Shown here: piece by piece, positions 18,689 through 26,078 of the stretch
Position numbering within the stretch: the stretch's first letter is position 1
Layout of the letters: every line of letters starts with the position of its first letter
Assembly (NCBI GenBank): GCA_945903445.1
Contig: CAMDNZ010000036.1
Coordinates: forward strand, 1-32,106
DNA length: 32,106 nt
DNA from: Bordetella parapertussis
GTDB taxonomy: Bacteria; Pseudomonadota; Gammaproteobacteria; Burkholderiales; Burkholderiaceae_B
Direction: 5' to 3'
Notes under the pieces: model-generated
Told to the model about the DNA's origin: nothing
Seen by the model: only the letters and a program-made list of their open reading frames with translations
Databases searched by the model: none
Made by a program: the position numbers and the translations under genes

Positions 18689-18766
18689 ATGCATTCAAAC
18701 GCTTACCCGTATTCGACCACCAGCGCCTATTGGCGCTGGTGGCGTTGTTTCTCCGGGTGGCGATGA
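18689..18766 (+). CDS. trpL: trp leader peptide upstream of trpE (trpL1)
   Basis: This short ORF reads MHSNAYPYSTTSAYW, then RWWRCFSGWR, then TGA: 25 residues with Trp at 15, 17, 18 and 24. Trp is normally the rarest residue, so four in ten codons directly upstream of the first tryptophan-biosynthesis gene is the signature of an attenuator leader peptide. Ribosomes short of charged tRNA-Trp would stall at codons 15-18. The start has only a weak ribosome-binding site. The ORF is followed by mutually exclusive hairpins and a U-tract terminator before trpE. Confidence 0.85.
   Translation: MHSNAYPYSTTSAYWRWWRCFSGWR
18717..18742 (+). other. Pause-type hairpin within trpL1
   Basis: CCACCAGCGCC (18717-18727) and GGCGCTGGTGG (18732-18742) form a perfect 11-bp stem with a TATT loop. 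The 3' arm holds the tandem Trp codons. It can serve as the transcription-pause hairpin of an attenuator and will be melted by a translating ribosome. Confidence 0.7.
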
Positions 18767-18833
18767 TTTTTCTCCCGGCTCACGGTGCCCACGCACCCCA
18801 AAGCCGACAGTAGCAAACGTATCCCAAGCCCGG
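18753..18833 (+). promoter_or_regulatory. Candidate antiterminator pairing of the trpE attenuator
   Basis: CCGGGT (18753-18758) can pair with GCCCGG (18828-18833, last pair G-U), which is the left arm of the terminator. A ribosome stalled at Trp codons 731-742 leaves CCGGGT free, so the terminator is blocked. A ribosome that reaches the stop at 18764 covers it, so the terminator forms. Pairing is seen; the switch is inference. Confidence 0.5.
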
Positions 18834-18858
18834 AACCAGCACATGGCCGGGCTTTTTT
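18826..18858 (+). terminator. Attenuator terminator before trpE
   Basis: AAGCCCGG (18826-18833) and CCGGGCTT (18847-18854) form an 8-bp GC-rich stem, with T running from 18853 to 18858. It stands 55 bases before the trpE start and after the leader peptide, the expected place for a regulated intrinsic terminator. Confidence 0.85.
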
Positions 18859-18913
18859 GTTGTTCGCCCGGCCGTCTCGACCCACCCCGATCACGATCAG
18901 CACGAGAACCGTT

Positions 18914-20434
18914 ATGACTGAAATTGAATTCAAGGCACTCGCGGCACAAGGCTACAACCGCATTCCCCTGGTCAAAGACACGTATGTCGACCTGGATACG
19001 CCGCTGGCCATTTATCTGAAGCTGGCGCACAATACGCCGCAGCGCGGGCACATGAGCTGCCTGATGGAATCGGTGGTGGGCGGCGAGCGCTTCGGCCGCT
19101 ACTCATTCATCGGTTTGCCTGCGCGCACCGTCATTCGCGCCACTGGCACCATCACCGAAGTCTTGACCGACGGCAAAGTGGTCGAAACGCATGAAGGCGA
19201 TCCGCTGGCGTTCATCGAAAGCTATCAGGCGCGCTTCAAGGTCGCGCTGCGCCCAGGCATGCCGCGCTTCGCAGGCGGCTTGGCCGGTTTCTTCGGGTAC
19301 GACACGGTGCGTCACATCGAGACCAAGCTGGGGCCGGCCGTCAAACCGTTCCCGCCCGGCATGGAAGAAGGCACGCCCGATCTGATGCTCATGCATGTGG
19401 ACGAACTGGTCATCGTCGACAATCTGGCGGGTCGCACCTATTTGATGGTGTATGCCGATCCGCGCGATGCAGAATCCTATACCCGCGCGCAAAAGCGCTT
19501 ACTGGAGCTTCGTGCCAAGCTACGCAAACCGCCTGAGCTGCCTTATAGTCTGGCCAGCCTGCAAACCGAGGCGCGCCGCGATTTCAACAAGACCGATTAT
19601 CTGGCGGCTGTGGCGCGTGCCAAGGAATACATCGCCGCGGGCGATCTGATGCAGGTGCAGATCGGCCAGGTGATCGCCATGCCGTTCCGTGACGCCCCGC
19701 TGTCGCTGTACCGGGCACTGCGCTCGCTGAACCCGTCGCCTTACATGTACTTCTGGAACTTCGGCGACTTCCAGGTGGTGGGCGCTTCCCCCGAGATTCT
19801 GGTGCGCCAGGAAGCACTGACCGAAGCGGGCGTCACCAAATCGAAGGTGACGATCCGGCCCCTTGCGGGCACGCGGCCCCGCGGTGCAACGCAGGAAGAG
19901 GATCTTGCCTTGGCTGAAGAGCTGCGCCACGACATCAAGGAGATCGCAGAGCACGTGATGCTGATCGATCTGGCGCGCAACGACGTAGGCCGTATTGCCG
20001 AGACGGGTAGCGTGGAAGTCACCGACACGATGGCCATCGAACGCTACTCGCACGTCATGCACCTGGTGTCCAACGTGACGGGCACCCTGAAACCCGGCAT
20101 GAGCAGCATGGACGTGCTGCGGGCCAGCTTTCCCGCTGGCACCTTGACCGGTGCGCCCAAGGTTCGCGCCATGGAGATCATCGACGAACTCGAGCCGGTA
20201 CGCCGGGGCATCTATGGCGGCGGAGCGGGTTACTTGAGCTACCGCGGCGAGATGGATGTCGCCATTGCCATTCGTACCGGCGTGATCAAGAACGGCACGC
20301 TTTACGTGCAAGCGGCCGCGGGTATCGTCGCCGATTCGGATCCCGAAAAAGAATGGTTGGAAACCGAAGCCAAGGCTCGAGCGTTGTTGCGTGCTGCCGA
20401 GCAGGTGCAGCTCGGCTTAGACGAGCCGATCTGA
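18914..20434 (+). CDS. trpE: Anthranilate synthase component I
   Basis: TrpE makes anthranilate from chorismate, with ammonia supplied by TrpG, the first committed step to tryptophan. The 506 residues start at ATG 18914; the longer frame to 18785 crosses the attenuator terminator and is untranslated. The N-terminal regulatory part has LMES at 50-53, the LLES-type tryptophan-binding element, so feedback inhibition by Trp is expected. The chorismate domain has LAGTRPRGAT, ARNDVGRIAETGSV, and FPAGTLTGAPKVRAMEIIDE with YGGGAGYLSYRGE. It is preceded by a Trp-rich leader and attenuator. Unusually it is separated from trpG by an opposite-strand gene whose 3' end lies only 9 bases away. Confidence 0.96.
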   Translation: MTEIEFKALAAQGYNRIPLVKDTYVDLDTPLAIYLKLAHNTPQRGHMSCLMESVVGGERFGRYSFIGLPARTVIRATGTITEVLTDGKVVETHEGDPLAFIESYQARFKVALRPGMPRFAGGLAGFFGYDTVRHIETKLGPAVKPFPPGMEEGTPDLMLMHVDELVIVDNLAGRTYLMVYADPRDAESYTRAQKRLLELRAKLRKPPELPYSLASLQTEARRDFNKTDYLAAVARAKEYIAAGDLMQVQIGQVIAMPFRDAPLSLYRALRSLNPSPYMYFWNFGDFQVVGASPEILVRQEALTEAGVTKSKVTIRPLAGTRPRGATQEEDLALAEELRHDIKEIAEHVMLIDLARNDVGRIAETGSVEVTDTMAIERYSHVMHLVSNVTGTLKPGMSSMDVLRASFPAGTLTGAPKVRAMEIIDELEPVRRGIYGGGAGYLSYRGEMDVAIAIRTGVIKNGTLYVQAAAGIVADSDPEKEWLETEAKARALLRAAEQVQLGLDEPI

Positions 20435-20443
20435 ATTGCCCGG

Positions 20444-21160
20444 TTAGACGCTCGAAGTGGACGCAATGGACAGGCGCGTGACTTCGAGCGGATCGCGCGA
20501 AGAGAACGCCGCCCGGTGGCCTGCCCCGACCTGCAAATCGCTGCAAAACAAGCCTGTGGGTCGGTCGCACACACGAACCTCTTGTTGACTGGTATCGATG
20601 GTGGCAAGACTGTCGATCAAGCCTGTACCCACCGCTTTCAGATACGCCTCTTTGCGCGTCCAGTAATACAGAAACTTGGATCCGCGCCGGGAAATTGCCG
20701 TAGCCGAATAATCGTCGTATTCGCGGGGTGCCAGCACCTCTCGCGCCAGCACGTCATCGGACGCCGTCTTGAGCGGTTCGACATCGACACCGAACGCTTG
20801 GCCCGCCTGCGCCACACCCACCAACAGCAAATCGGCACAATGCGATATCGAAAAAGAAGGCGCATTCGGATGCGCGGCCGGATCCAATGACGGTTTGCCC
20901 TGGGGGGACGTCACGAATTGGATCGCATGCGGCGGTGTATCTTGAAGATACTGGGACAGAAACATTCGCACCACGCCTCGGGTCACGATAAAGTCGTTAC
21001 GCAGTCGATCGCCGTGACGGGCGACCGCACGCTGGCGTTCTTCGGCGCTCAACAGTTGCCAGGCATGTGCAACCATCGATTGCTCGTAGGCGTTAGCACC
21101 CAGAGGTCTCGACAGTACGTGAAGCGCGCGGGGAGAAAGGAGAGGATGGCTGACGGCCAT
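20444..21160 (-). CDS. 4'-phosphopantetheinyl transferase, Sfp type
   Basis: This 238-residue enzyme moves 4'-phosphopantetheine from coenzyme A to a carrier-protein serine. It shows the family motifs: SPQGKPSL near 85, FSISHC at 103-108, the Mg-binding FGVDVEPL at 123-130 and WTRKEAYLKA at 167-176. ATG 21160 gives a normal family N terminus; earlier in-frame sequence to 21241 lies upstream of the likely promoter. A single Sfp-type enzyme may serve fatty-acid ACP or a polyketide/peptide synthase elsewhere, since no carrier-protein gene lies in this window. It is placed head-on to trpE, with 9 bases between the stop codons, and divergent from trpG, splitting the trp operon. Confidence 0.9.
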   Translation of the reverse strand: MAVSHPLLSPRALHVLSRPLGANAYEQSMVAHAWQLLSAEERQRAVARHGDRLRNDFIVTRGVVRMFLSQYLQDTPPHAIQFVTSPQGKPSLDPAAHPNAPSFSISHCADLLLVGVAQAGQAFGVDVEPLKTASDDVLAREVLAPREYDDYSATAISRRGSKFLYYWTRKEAYLKAVGTGLIDSLATIDTSQQEVRVCDRPTGLFCSDLQVGAGHRAAFSSRDPLEVTRLSIASTSSV

Positions 21161-21473
21161 AATGGTTGACAAATCGAGCAAACGACCAGTATAGGGGAGC
21201 TGGAATCGAATAAACGCGAGCCAGCAGCCCGGGTTACCCAAACGGCTGTAGAGCCGTTAAACCACTCGATCCAACCCTCGGCGACGTCAATGCAAAATTG
21301 TAACATTGGCCTAGATAATGACGGACGCCGAAGATCAAGTACGCTGTTCGATGCGCGGACGACGCATGAGGGGTACCATCGTCGCGAACGTCGAATTGTC
21401 CGAATAAAAGCCCCGTTGCGTCGCAGCAAAATTTGCCTCTCGTTTCACCGTCGACGGCAACGCAAGTGGCAGG
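21161..21473. other. Divergent intergenic region, PPTase / trpL2
   Basis: About 310 bases without a convincing gene. On the minus strand a TATACT hexamer (21188-21193) about 28 bases before the PPTase ATG is its likely -10, with no good -35. A perfect 7-bp hairpin, AACGGCT / AGCCGTT, lies at 21241-21258. Short frames on both strands here lack ribosome-binding sites and family similarity. Confidence 0.4.
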
Positions 21474-21479
21474 TACAAT
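21451..21479 (+). promoter_or_regulatory. Candidate promoter of the trpL2-trpGDC operon
   Basis: TCGACG (21451-21456), a 17-base spacer and TACAAT (21474-21479) form a good sigma-70 pair. A start near 21486 lies about 50 bases upstream of the leader peptide ATG. Its presence makes trpGDC transcription independent of trpE. Confidence 0.55.
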
Positions 21480-21536
21480 TGCCGCGAAAGGCGACAGCGG
21501 TATCCCATTGCTGAGACGCTCACCCGGTTAAGTCAT

Positions 21537-21587
21537 ATGTCCTGCATCGCAACGATTCGTTTGGGTCAGTGGTGGCGCTTCCATTAG
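21537..21587 (+). CDS. trpL: Second trp leader peptide, upstream of trpG (trpL2)
   Basis: The ORF reads MSCIATIRLGQWWRFH and TAG: 16 residues with Trp at 12 and 13. Tandem Trp codons close to the 3' end of a tiny ORF, just downstream of a promoter and upstream of trpG, are what a ribosome-stalling leader needs. The ribosome-binding site is weak, as for trpL1. It is followed by three overlapping hairpins that can form only in alternative combinations. Confidence 0.75.
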   Translation: MSCIATIRLGQWWRFH

Positions 21588-21641
21588 GAAGCGGCACGTC
21601 GTTGCGGTTGACAAACCGAACCCTGCCGCCCAACCGGCAGG
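21576..21641 (+). promoter_or_regulatory. Alternative hairpins downstream of trpL2 (attenuator-like)
   Basis: Segment 1:2 is CGCTTCC (21576-21582) with GGAAGCG (21587-21593). Segment 2:3 is GCGGCA (21591-21596) with TGCCGC (21624-21629). Segment 3:4 is CCTGCCG (21622-21628) with CGGCAGG (21635-21641). Each shares bases with the next, so 2:3 excludes both 1:2 and 3:4, the classic trp attenuator logic. No U-run follows 3:4, so the effect could be Rho-dependent or translational rather than intrinsic termination. Confidence 0.55.
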
Positions 21642-21702
21642 CAGGGATCAAAGATCTGACAGCTCTGTCGGCGCCGGCGGCTCCAACCTCCAGGAGTACC
21701 CT

Positions 21703-22269
21703 ATGCTGCTGATGCTCGATAACTACGATTCGTTCACCTACAACCTCGTTCAGTATTTCGGCGAGCTGGGTGAAACCGTACACGTTGCCCGCAACGACCA
21801 GATCACGCTAGACGAGATCGAGGCGCTCAAGCCTACCCGCATCTGCGTCTCTCCCGGTCCGTGTTCGCCTTCCGAGTCCGGCCTGTCCGTCCCCCTCATT
21901 CAACGCTTCGCCGGACAAGTGCCGATTCTAGGCGTATGCCTGGGCCACCAGGCCATCGGTGCTGCCTACGGCGGCGACATCGTGCGATCGCCGCAAATCA
22001 TGCACGGCAAGACAATTTCGCTCAGCCACCGCGGCACCGATCTTTTCACCGATCTGCCCAGCCCCTACACCGTCATTCGCTACAACTCACTGACCATCGA
22101 CCGCAACACGCTGCCCGACTGCCTGGAGGTGACGGCCGAGGCCGAAGACGGCGACATCATGGGCGTGCGCCACAAGACGCTGCCGCTGTTCGGCGTGCAG
22201 TTTCATCCCGAATCGGTGTTGAGCGAGTACGGCCACGCGCTGCTGCGTAATTTTCTGGCGCAATCGTAA
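21703..22269 (+). CDS. trpG: Anthranilate synthase component II (glutamine amidotransferase)
   Basis: TrpG hydrolyses glutamine and feeds ammonia to TrpE; in many bacteria the same subunit also serves para-aminobenzoate synthase. The 188-residue class I amidotransferase has LMLDNYDSFTYNLVQYF at the start, the oxyanion strand VSPGPCSPSE, the nucleophile Cys79 in GVCLGHQ and the His168/Glu170 pair in FHPES. AGGAG at 21692-21696 lies 6 bases before ATG 21703. trpD follows after 14 bases. It heads the trpGDC-pap-HIT-ung operon and has its own leader peptide. Confidence 0.96.
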   Translation: MLLMLDNYDSFTYNLVQYFGELGETVHVARNDQITLDEIEALKPTRICVSPGPCSPSESGLSVPLIQRFAGQVPILGVCLGHQAIGAAYGGDIVRSPQIMHGKTISLSHRGTDLFTDLPSPYTVIRYNSLTIDRNTLPDCLEVTAEAEDGDIMGVRHKTLPLFGVQFHPESVLSEYGHALLRNFLAQS

Positions 22270-22283
22270 AAGAGACCGTAGCG

Positions 22284-23345
22284 ATGTCGATGTCCAAACA
22301 GAATCCACGTACCACCATCATCACGCCCACCGAAGCCCTTGCCCGCTGCATCGATCACCGCGAGATTTTTCACGACGAGATGCTGCATCTGATGCGCATG
22401 CTGATGCGCGGTGAAATGACGCCCCAGATCGCCGGGGCGTTGTTGATGGGCCTGCGCGTCAAGAAGGAAACCATTGGCGAGATCGCCGCTGCCGCTCAGG
22501 TCATGCGCGAGTTCGCCACGCCAGTGCCCGCGACGGCGCCCGAAGACTTGCTGGATATGTGCGGCACCGGCGGCGACGGATCGAATACCTTCAACATCTC
22601 GACCACCGCGATGTTCGTGGCGGCCGCGGCCGGCGTTCGTATCGCCAAGCACGGCAACCGCAGCGCTTCGTCGTCGTCCGGTAGCGCCGACGTGCTGGAG
22701 GCGCTGGGTGCGAATCTGGCTCTGTTGCCGCAGCAGGTCGCCGATTGCGTCGAAACCACCGGCATCGGCTTCATGTTCGCACCCGCCCACCATGGCGCCA
22801 TGAAAAACGTCTCAGCGATCCGCAAGGAACTGGGCGTTCGAACGATCTTCAACATCCTTGGACCGCTGACCAATCCGGCAGGCGCACTCAATCAATTGAT
22901 GGGCGTGTTTCATGCCGATCTGGTGGGTATTCAGGTGCGCGCACTGCAACGTCTGGGCTCGCGTCACGTTCTGGTCGTGCACGGCAAGGACGGCATGGAC
23001 GAAGCGTCCCTGGGGGCCGCCACGTTGGTCGGCGAACTGAAAGACGATGTGGTCAGCGAATACGAAATTCACCCGGAAGATTACGGGTTGTCGATGATGT
23101 CCAACCGTAGCATTCGGGTGGACAATCGCGAAGAATCGAAAACACTTGTCCTGGAAGCCTTGAATAATGTTGACGGTGTAGCGCGTGACATTGTTGCCTT
23201 CAATGCCGGTTTAGCCATTTATGCCGGCAACCGGGCCGCCTCGATCGACGAGGGTATGACGCTGGCGTTTGAAACCATCACCAATGGCTCGGCGCGCGCC
23301 AAACTGGAAGAATTTTGTGCCTATACGCGGAACTGCCAATCATGA
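22284..23345 (+). CDS. trpD: Anthranilate phosphoribosyltransferase
   Basis: TrpD joins anthranilate with PRPP, the second step of tryptophan synthesis. The 353 residues show GTGGDG at 94-99 (PRPP pyrophosphate loop) followed by SNTFNIST, KHGNRSASSSSGSADVLEAL, the anthranilate-site FAPAHHGAMK and FNILGPLTNP. It overlaps trpC by 4 bases (ATGA), so the two are coupled. Confidence 0.96.
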   Translation: MSMSKQNPRTTIITPTEALARCIDHREIFHDEMLHLMRMLMRGEMTPQIAGALLMGLRVKKETIGEIAAAAQVMREFATPVPATAPEDLLDMCGTGGDGSNTFNISTTAMFVAAAAGVRIAKHGNRSASSSSGSADVLEALGANLALLPQQVADCVETTGIGFMFAPAHHGAMKNVSAIRKELGVRTIFNILGPLTNPAGALNQLMGVFHADLVGIQVRALQRLGSRHVLVVHGKDGMDEASLGAATLVGELKDDVVSEYEIHPEDYGLSMMSNRSIRVDNREESKTLVLEALNNVDGVARDIVAFNAGLAIYAGNRAASIDEGMTLAFETITNGSARAKLEEFCAYTRNCQS

Positions 23346-24130
23346 GTGACATTCTTGCCCGAATCCTGGCCGTCAAAGCCGAGGAAGTCGCCACGGCACG
23401 CCAACTGCGCAGCGAGTCGGAATTGCTGCGCGAAGCCCGTGCACGGCAAGACGTGCGGGGCTTTGCTCAGGCGATCGAAGACAAGATCGCCTCGGGACGG
23501 CCTGGGGTGATCGCCGAGATCAAACGCGCATCGCCGTCGAAGGGCGTGATTCGCGAAAACTTCGTGCCGGCCGATATTGCCGCAGCTTATGCGGCCAACG
23601 GAGCCGCCTGCCTGTCGGTGCTGACCGACGTGCAGTTCTTTCAAGGCACTTACGATCACCTGCGTCAGGCGCGTGCGGCGTGTCTGTTGCCTGTGTTGCG
23701 CAAGGATTTCATCATCGACCCCTATCAGGTCGTTCACGCGCGCGCGCTGGGTGCCGACTGCATTTTGTTGATTGCAGCGGCGCTGGCGCCAGCAGGCTTG
23801 CGCGAACTGGAAGCATGCGCCATGGAGTTGGGCATGGACGTGCTGGTGGAAGTCCACGACGCCGACGAGTTGGACGTGGCGCTTACCTTGCAAACCCCGC
23901 TGCTGGGCATCAACAACCGCAACTTACGCAGCTTCGAAACCCGACTGGAAACGACCTACGAATTGCTGGATCGTATCCCCGACGGTAAACGCGTGGTGAC
24001 CGAGAGCGGCATCATGGCGCCCGAACATGTCCGCGACATGCGCGCGCGCGGCGTTCAGGCGTTCTTGGTGGGTGAAGCCTTCATGCGTTCCGAAGACCCG
24101 GGCGAAGCATTGGCCCATTTAATCGCCTGA
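23342..24130 (+). CDS. trpC: Indole-3-glycerol phosphate synthase
   Basis: TrpC closes the indole ring, producing indole-3-glycerol phosphate. The 262-residue TIM barrel has the catalytic Glu and Lys of IAEIKRASPSKG, LTDVQFFQGTYDHL, LRKDFIIDPYQV, LGINNRNLRSFE and VTESGI. It is monofunctional: no TrpF domain is fused to it. The start ATG 23342 overlaps the trpD stop. trpF, trpB and trpA are not in the window, so the later steps are encoded elsewhere, as in other Burkholderiales. Confidence 0.96.
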   Translation: MSDILARILAVKAEEVATARQLRSESELLREARARQDVRGFAQAIEDKIASGRPGVIAEIKRASPSKGVIRENFVPADIAAAYAANGAACLSVLTDVQFFQGTYDHLRQARAACLLPVLRKDFIIDPYQVVHARALGADCILLIAAALAPAGLRELEACAMELGMDVLVEVHDADELDVALTLQTPLLGINNRNLRSFETRLETTYELLDRIPDGKRVVTESGIMAPEHVRDMRARGVQAFLVGEAFMRSEDPGEALAHLIA

Positions 24131-24137
24131 GGCCGCC

Positions 24138-25622
24138 ATGACTCGCCTGCCCACGCCCCGCTTCGACATCGCCGAAACCGATCCAGCGCTACCGAAGGAG
24201 GCCTATCGGGCACGCGAACAAGTGCTGCGAACGGCTTTGCTGCAGGCCCAGTATCGGCTACTGGAACGGCACGACGGGGCACTGCTCATCGTCGTGGCGG
24301 GTATCGACGGGGCGGGCAAAGGGGCCACCATCAACTTGCTCAACGAGTGGATGGATCCCCGGCATATCCAGACCTTGGCTTTCGACCGCCCCACCGTCGC
24401 CGAGCGGGCTCGTCTGCCCATGTGGCGGTATTGGAACGCGATGCCCGCACGCGGCAAGGTCGGCGTGGTGTTCGGCTCGTGGTATGCCCTGCTGCTGCAA
24501 GAAACCGCCCGCAAGCGAGTGCGTCTTAAGCGAGTAGAAGCGCTGGCCGAATCGATCCGACGATTCGAGGCAATGATCGCCGCCGAAGGCGTGCAATTGC
24601 TCAAGCTGTGGTTCCATCTGTCGGCCGATGCGCAAGCGCAGCGGCTGGACAAACTGCTGGCCTCGCCCCGAACCGCCTGGCAGGTCACCCCCGCCGACTA
24701 TAAGGTTAAGAAAAAGTACGATCGATTGTCGCAAGCCGGTCATGCCACATTGGAATTGACCGACGTGCCGCATGCGCTGTGGCAGGTCGTGCCCAGCGCC
24801 GATGATCGCTTGCGCGCCGTTGTGACTGCGGATGCGGTACTGGCGGCTTTGCGGCGACGCTCACCCGTGCCGGTCGCATCCAGACTGCCCGTCCTGCGCG
24901 ACGGCATGCCCGATCGCTTGAATGCCGCGCAGCCTGCGCCTGAGACTTCGCAAGATCTGGATGTGCAGATCGCGTTGTGGCAAGGACGATTGGCACAAGC
25001 GGTGCGCAGCAAAGGATTCGAATCGCGCGGAATGGTGCTGGCGTTCGAAGGCCAGGACGCCGCAGGCAAAGGCGGAGCGATCCGTCGCATTGTGAACGCC
25101 CTGGATGCGCGGCAGTACGACATCCATCAGATTTCGGCTCCGACCCCGGACGAACTGGCGCATCCCTATCTGTGGCGTTTCTGGCGACGGCTGCCGCGCC
25201 ATGGACGAGTGGGCATCTTCGACCGCTCCTGGTATGGCCGAGTGTTGGTCGAACGCGTCGAGGGCTTTGCAAAGCCTGCCGAATGGCGACGTGCCTATGC
25301 CGAGATCAACGACTTCGAACGCCAACTGACGACGAACGGTGTGCTGGTGTTGAAGTTCTGGTTATCTGTGACGTCAGAAGAACAATTGGTCCGCTTCAAA
25401 CAGCGCGAGCACTCGCCATTCAAGCGATTCAAGATCACACCCGAGGACTGGCGCAACCGCGACCGCTGGAACGATTACGCCCGAGCGGCCAACGAGATGT
25501 TCGCACGCTGCGACACCCCGCAGGCCCCGTGGCATGTCGTGCCTGCCAACGACAAACGCCGGGCCAGACTGACCGTATTGCAACACGTGGTGCGTGCATT
25601 GGAAGAGGCTTTGGACGAATGA
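24138..25622 (+). CDS. pap: Polyphosphate:AMP phosphotransferase (two-domain PPK2)
   Basis: The 494 residues contain two PPK2 domains in tandem, the class II architecture that phosphorylates AMP to ADP with polyphosphate. The N-terminal domain has Walker A GIDGAGKG (55-62), but its Walker B region reads FGSWY (112-116), lacking the usual DRSWY Asp and Arg, so it is probably not catalytic. The C-terminal domain keeps GQDAAGKG (305-312) and DRSWYGR (362-368) and should carry the activity. It begins 7 bases after trpC and overlaps the HIT gene by 4 bases, so it rides on the trp transcript. The link to tryptophan is positional only. Confidence 0.9.
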   Translation: MTRLPTPRFDIAETDPALPKEAYRAREQVLRTALLQAQYRLLERHDGALLIVVAGIDGAGKGATINLLNEWMDPRHIQTLAFDRPTVAERARLPMWRYWNAMPARGKVGVVFGSWYALLLQETARKRVRLKRVEALAESIRRFEAMIAAEGVQLLKLWFHLSADAQAQRLDKLLASPRTAWQVTPADYKVKKKYDRLSQAGHATLELTDVPHALWQVVPSADDRLRAVVTADAVLAALRRRSPVPVASRLPVLRDGMPDRLNAAQPAPETSQDLDVQIALWQGRLAQAVRSKGFESRGMVLAFEGQDAAGKGGAIRRIVNALDARQYDIHQISAPTPDELAHPYLWRFWRRLPRHGRVGIFDRSWYGRVLVERVEGFAKPAEWRRAYAEINDFERQLTTNGVLVLKFWLSVTSEEQLVRFKQREHSPFKRFKITPEDWRNRDRWNDYARAANEMFARCDTPQAPWHVVPANDKRRARLTVLQHVVRALEEALDE

Positions 25623-26074
25623 GCTGCCCCTTGTGCGACACGGACGGCGGACGTCTGCTTTTTAGCGATCGACACCTGCGAGTGATTGCGGTGGACGATC
25701 CCGACTACCCTGGATTCACCCGAGTGATCTGGCACGATCACGTCGCCGAGATGACCGATTTCGCGCCAGTCGATCGCGATCGCATCATGGCGGCGGTCTA
25801 TACGATCGAACGCGTGCTGCGCGACACCCTGGCGCCGGACAAAGTGAATCTGGCCGCATTCGGCACGATGGTGCCGCATCTGCATTGGCACATCATTCCG
25901 CGCTGGGCGGGCGACCGGCACTATCCCGACGCGTATTGGTCGGCGGCTCGAGTGAGCCCCGGACAAGAATCGCCGCAATGGCACCGCGCACTGGCCGAGC
26001 GCGCGGCGCGGGTGGCTGCATTCGAACGCGCGCTCAGTACGGCGCTGAGTACCGCAGCAACCATAGCGCCCTGA
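25619..26074 (+). CDS. HIT-family protein
   Basis: A 151-residue histidine-triad nucleotide hydrolase/transferase. The triad is HLHWH at 87-91 in MVPHLHWHIIPRW. The start MSCPLC has a Cys pair (3 and 6), as in HIT proteins with a partial zinc-binding site. ATG 25619 overlaps the pap stop (ATGA). The substrate is probably a nucleoside phosphoramidate or a dinucleotide, but this cannot be read. Its nucleotide role fits the neighbouring pap. A much longer in-frame extension back to 24977 lies in pap and is a shadow. Confidence 0.9.
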   Translation: MSCPLCDTDGGRLLFSDRHLRVIAVDDPDYPGFTRVIWHDHVAEMTDFAPVDRDRIMAAVYTIERVLRDTLAPDKVNLAAFGTMVPHLHWHIIPRWAGDRHYPDAYWSAARVSPGQESPQWHRALAERAARVAAFERALSTALSTAATIAP

Positions 26075-26078
26075 CCCC

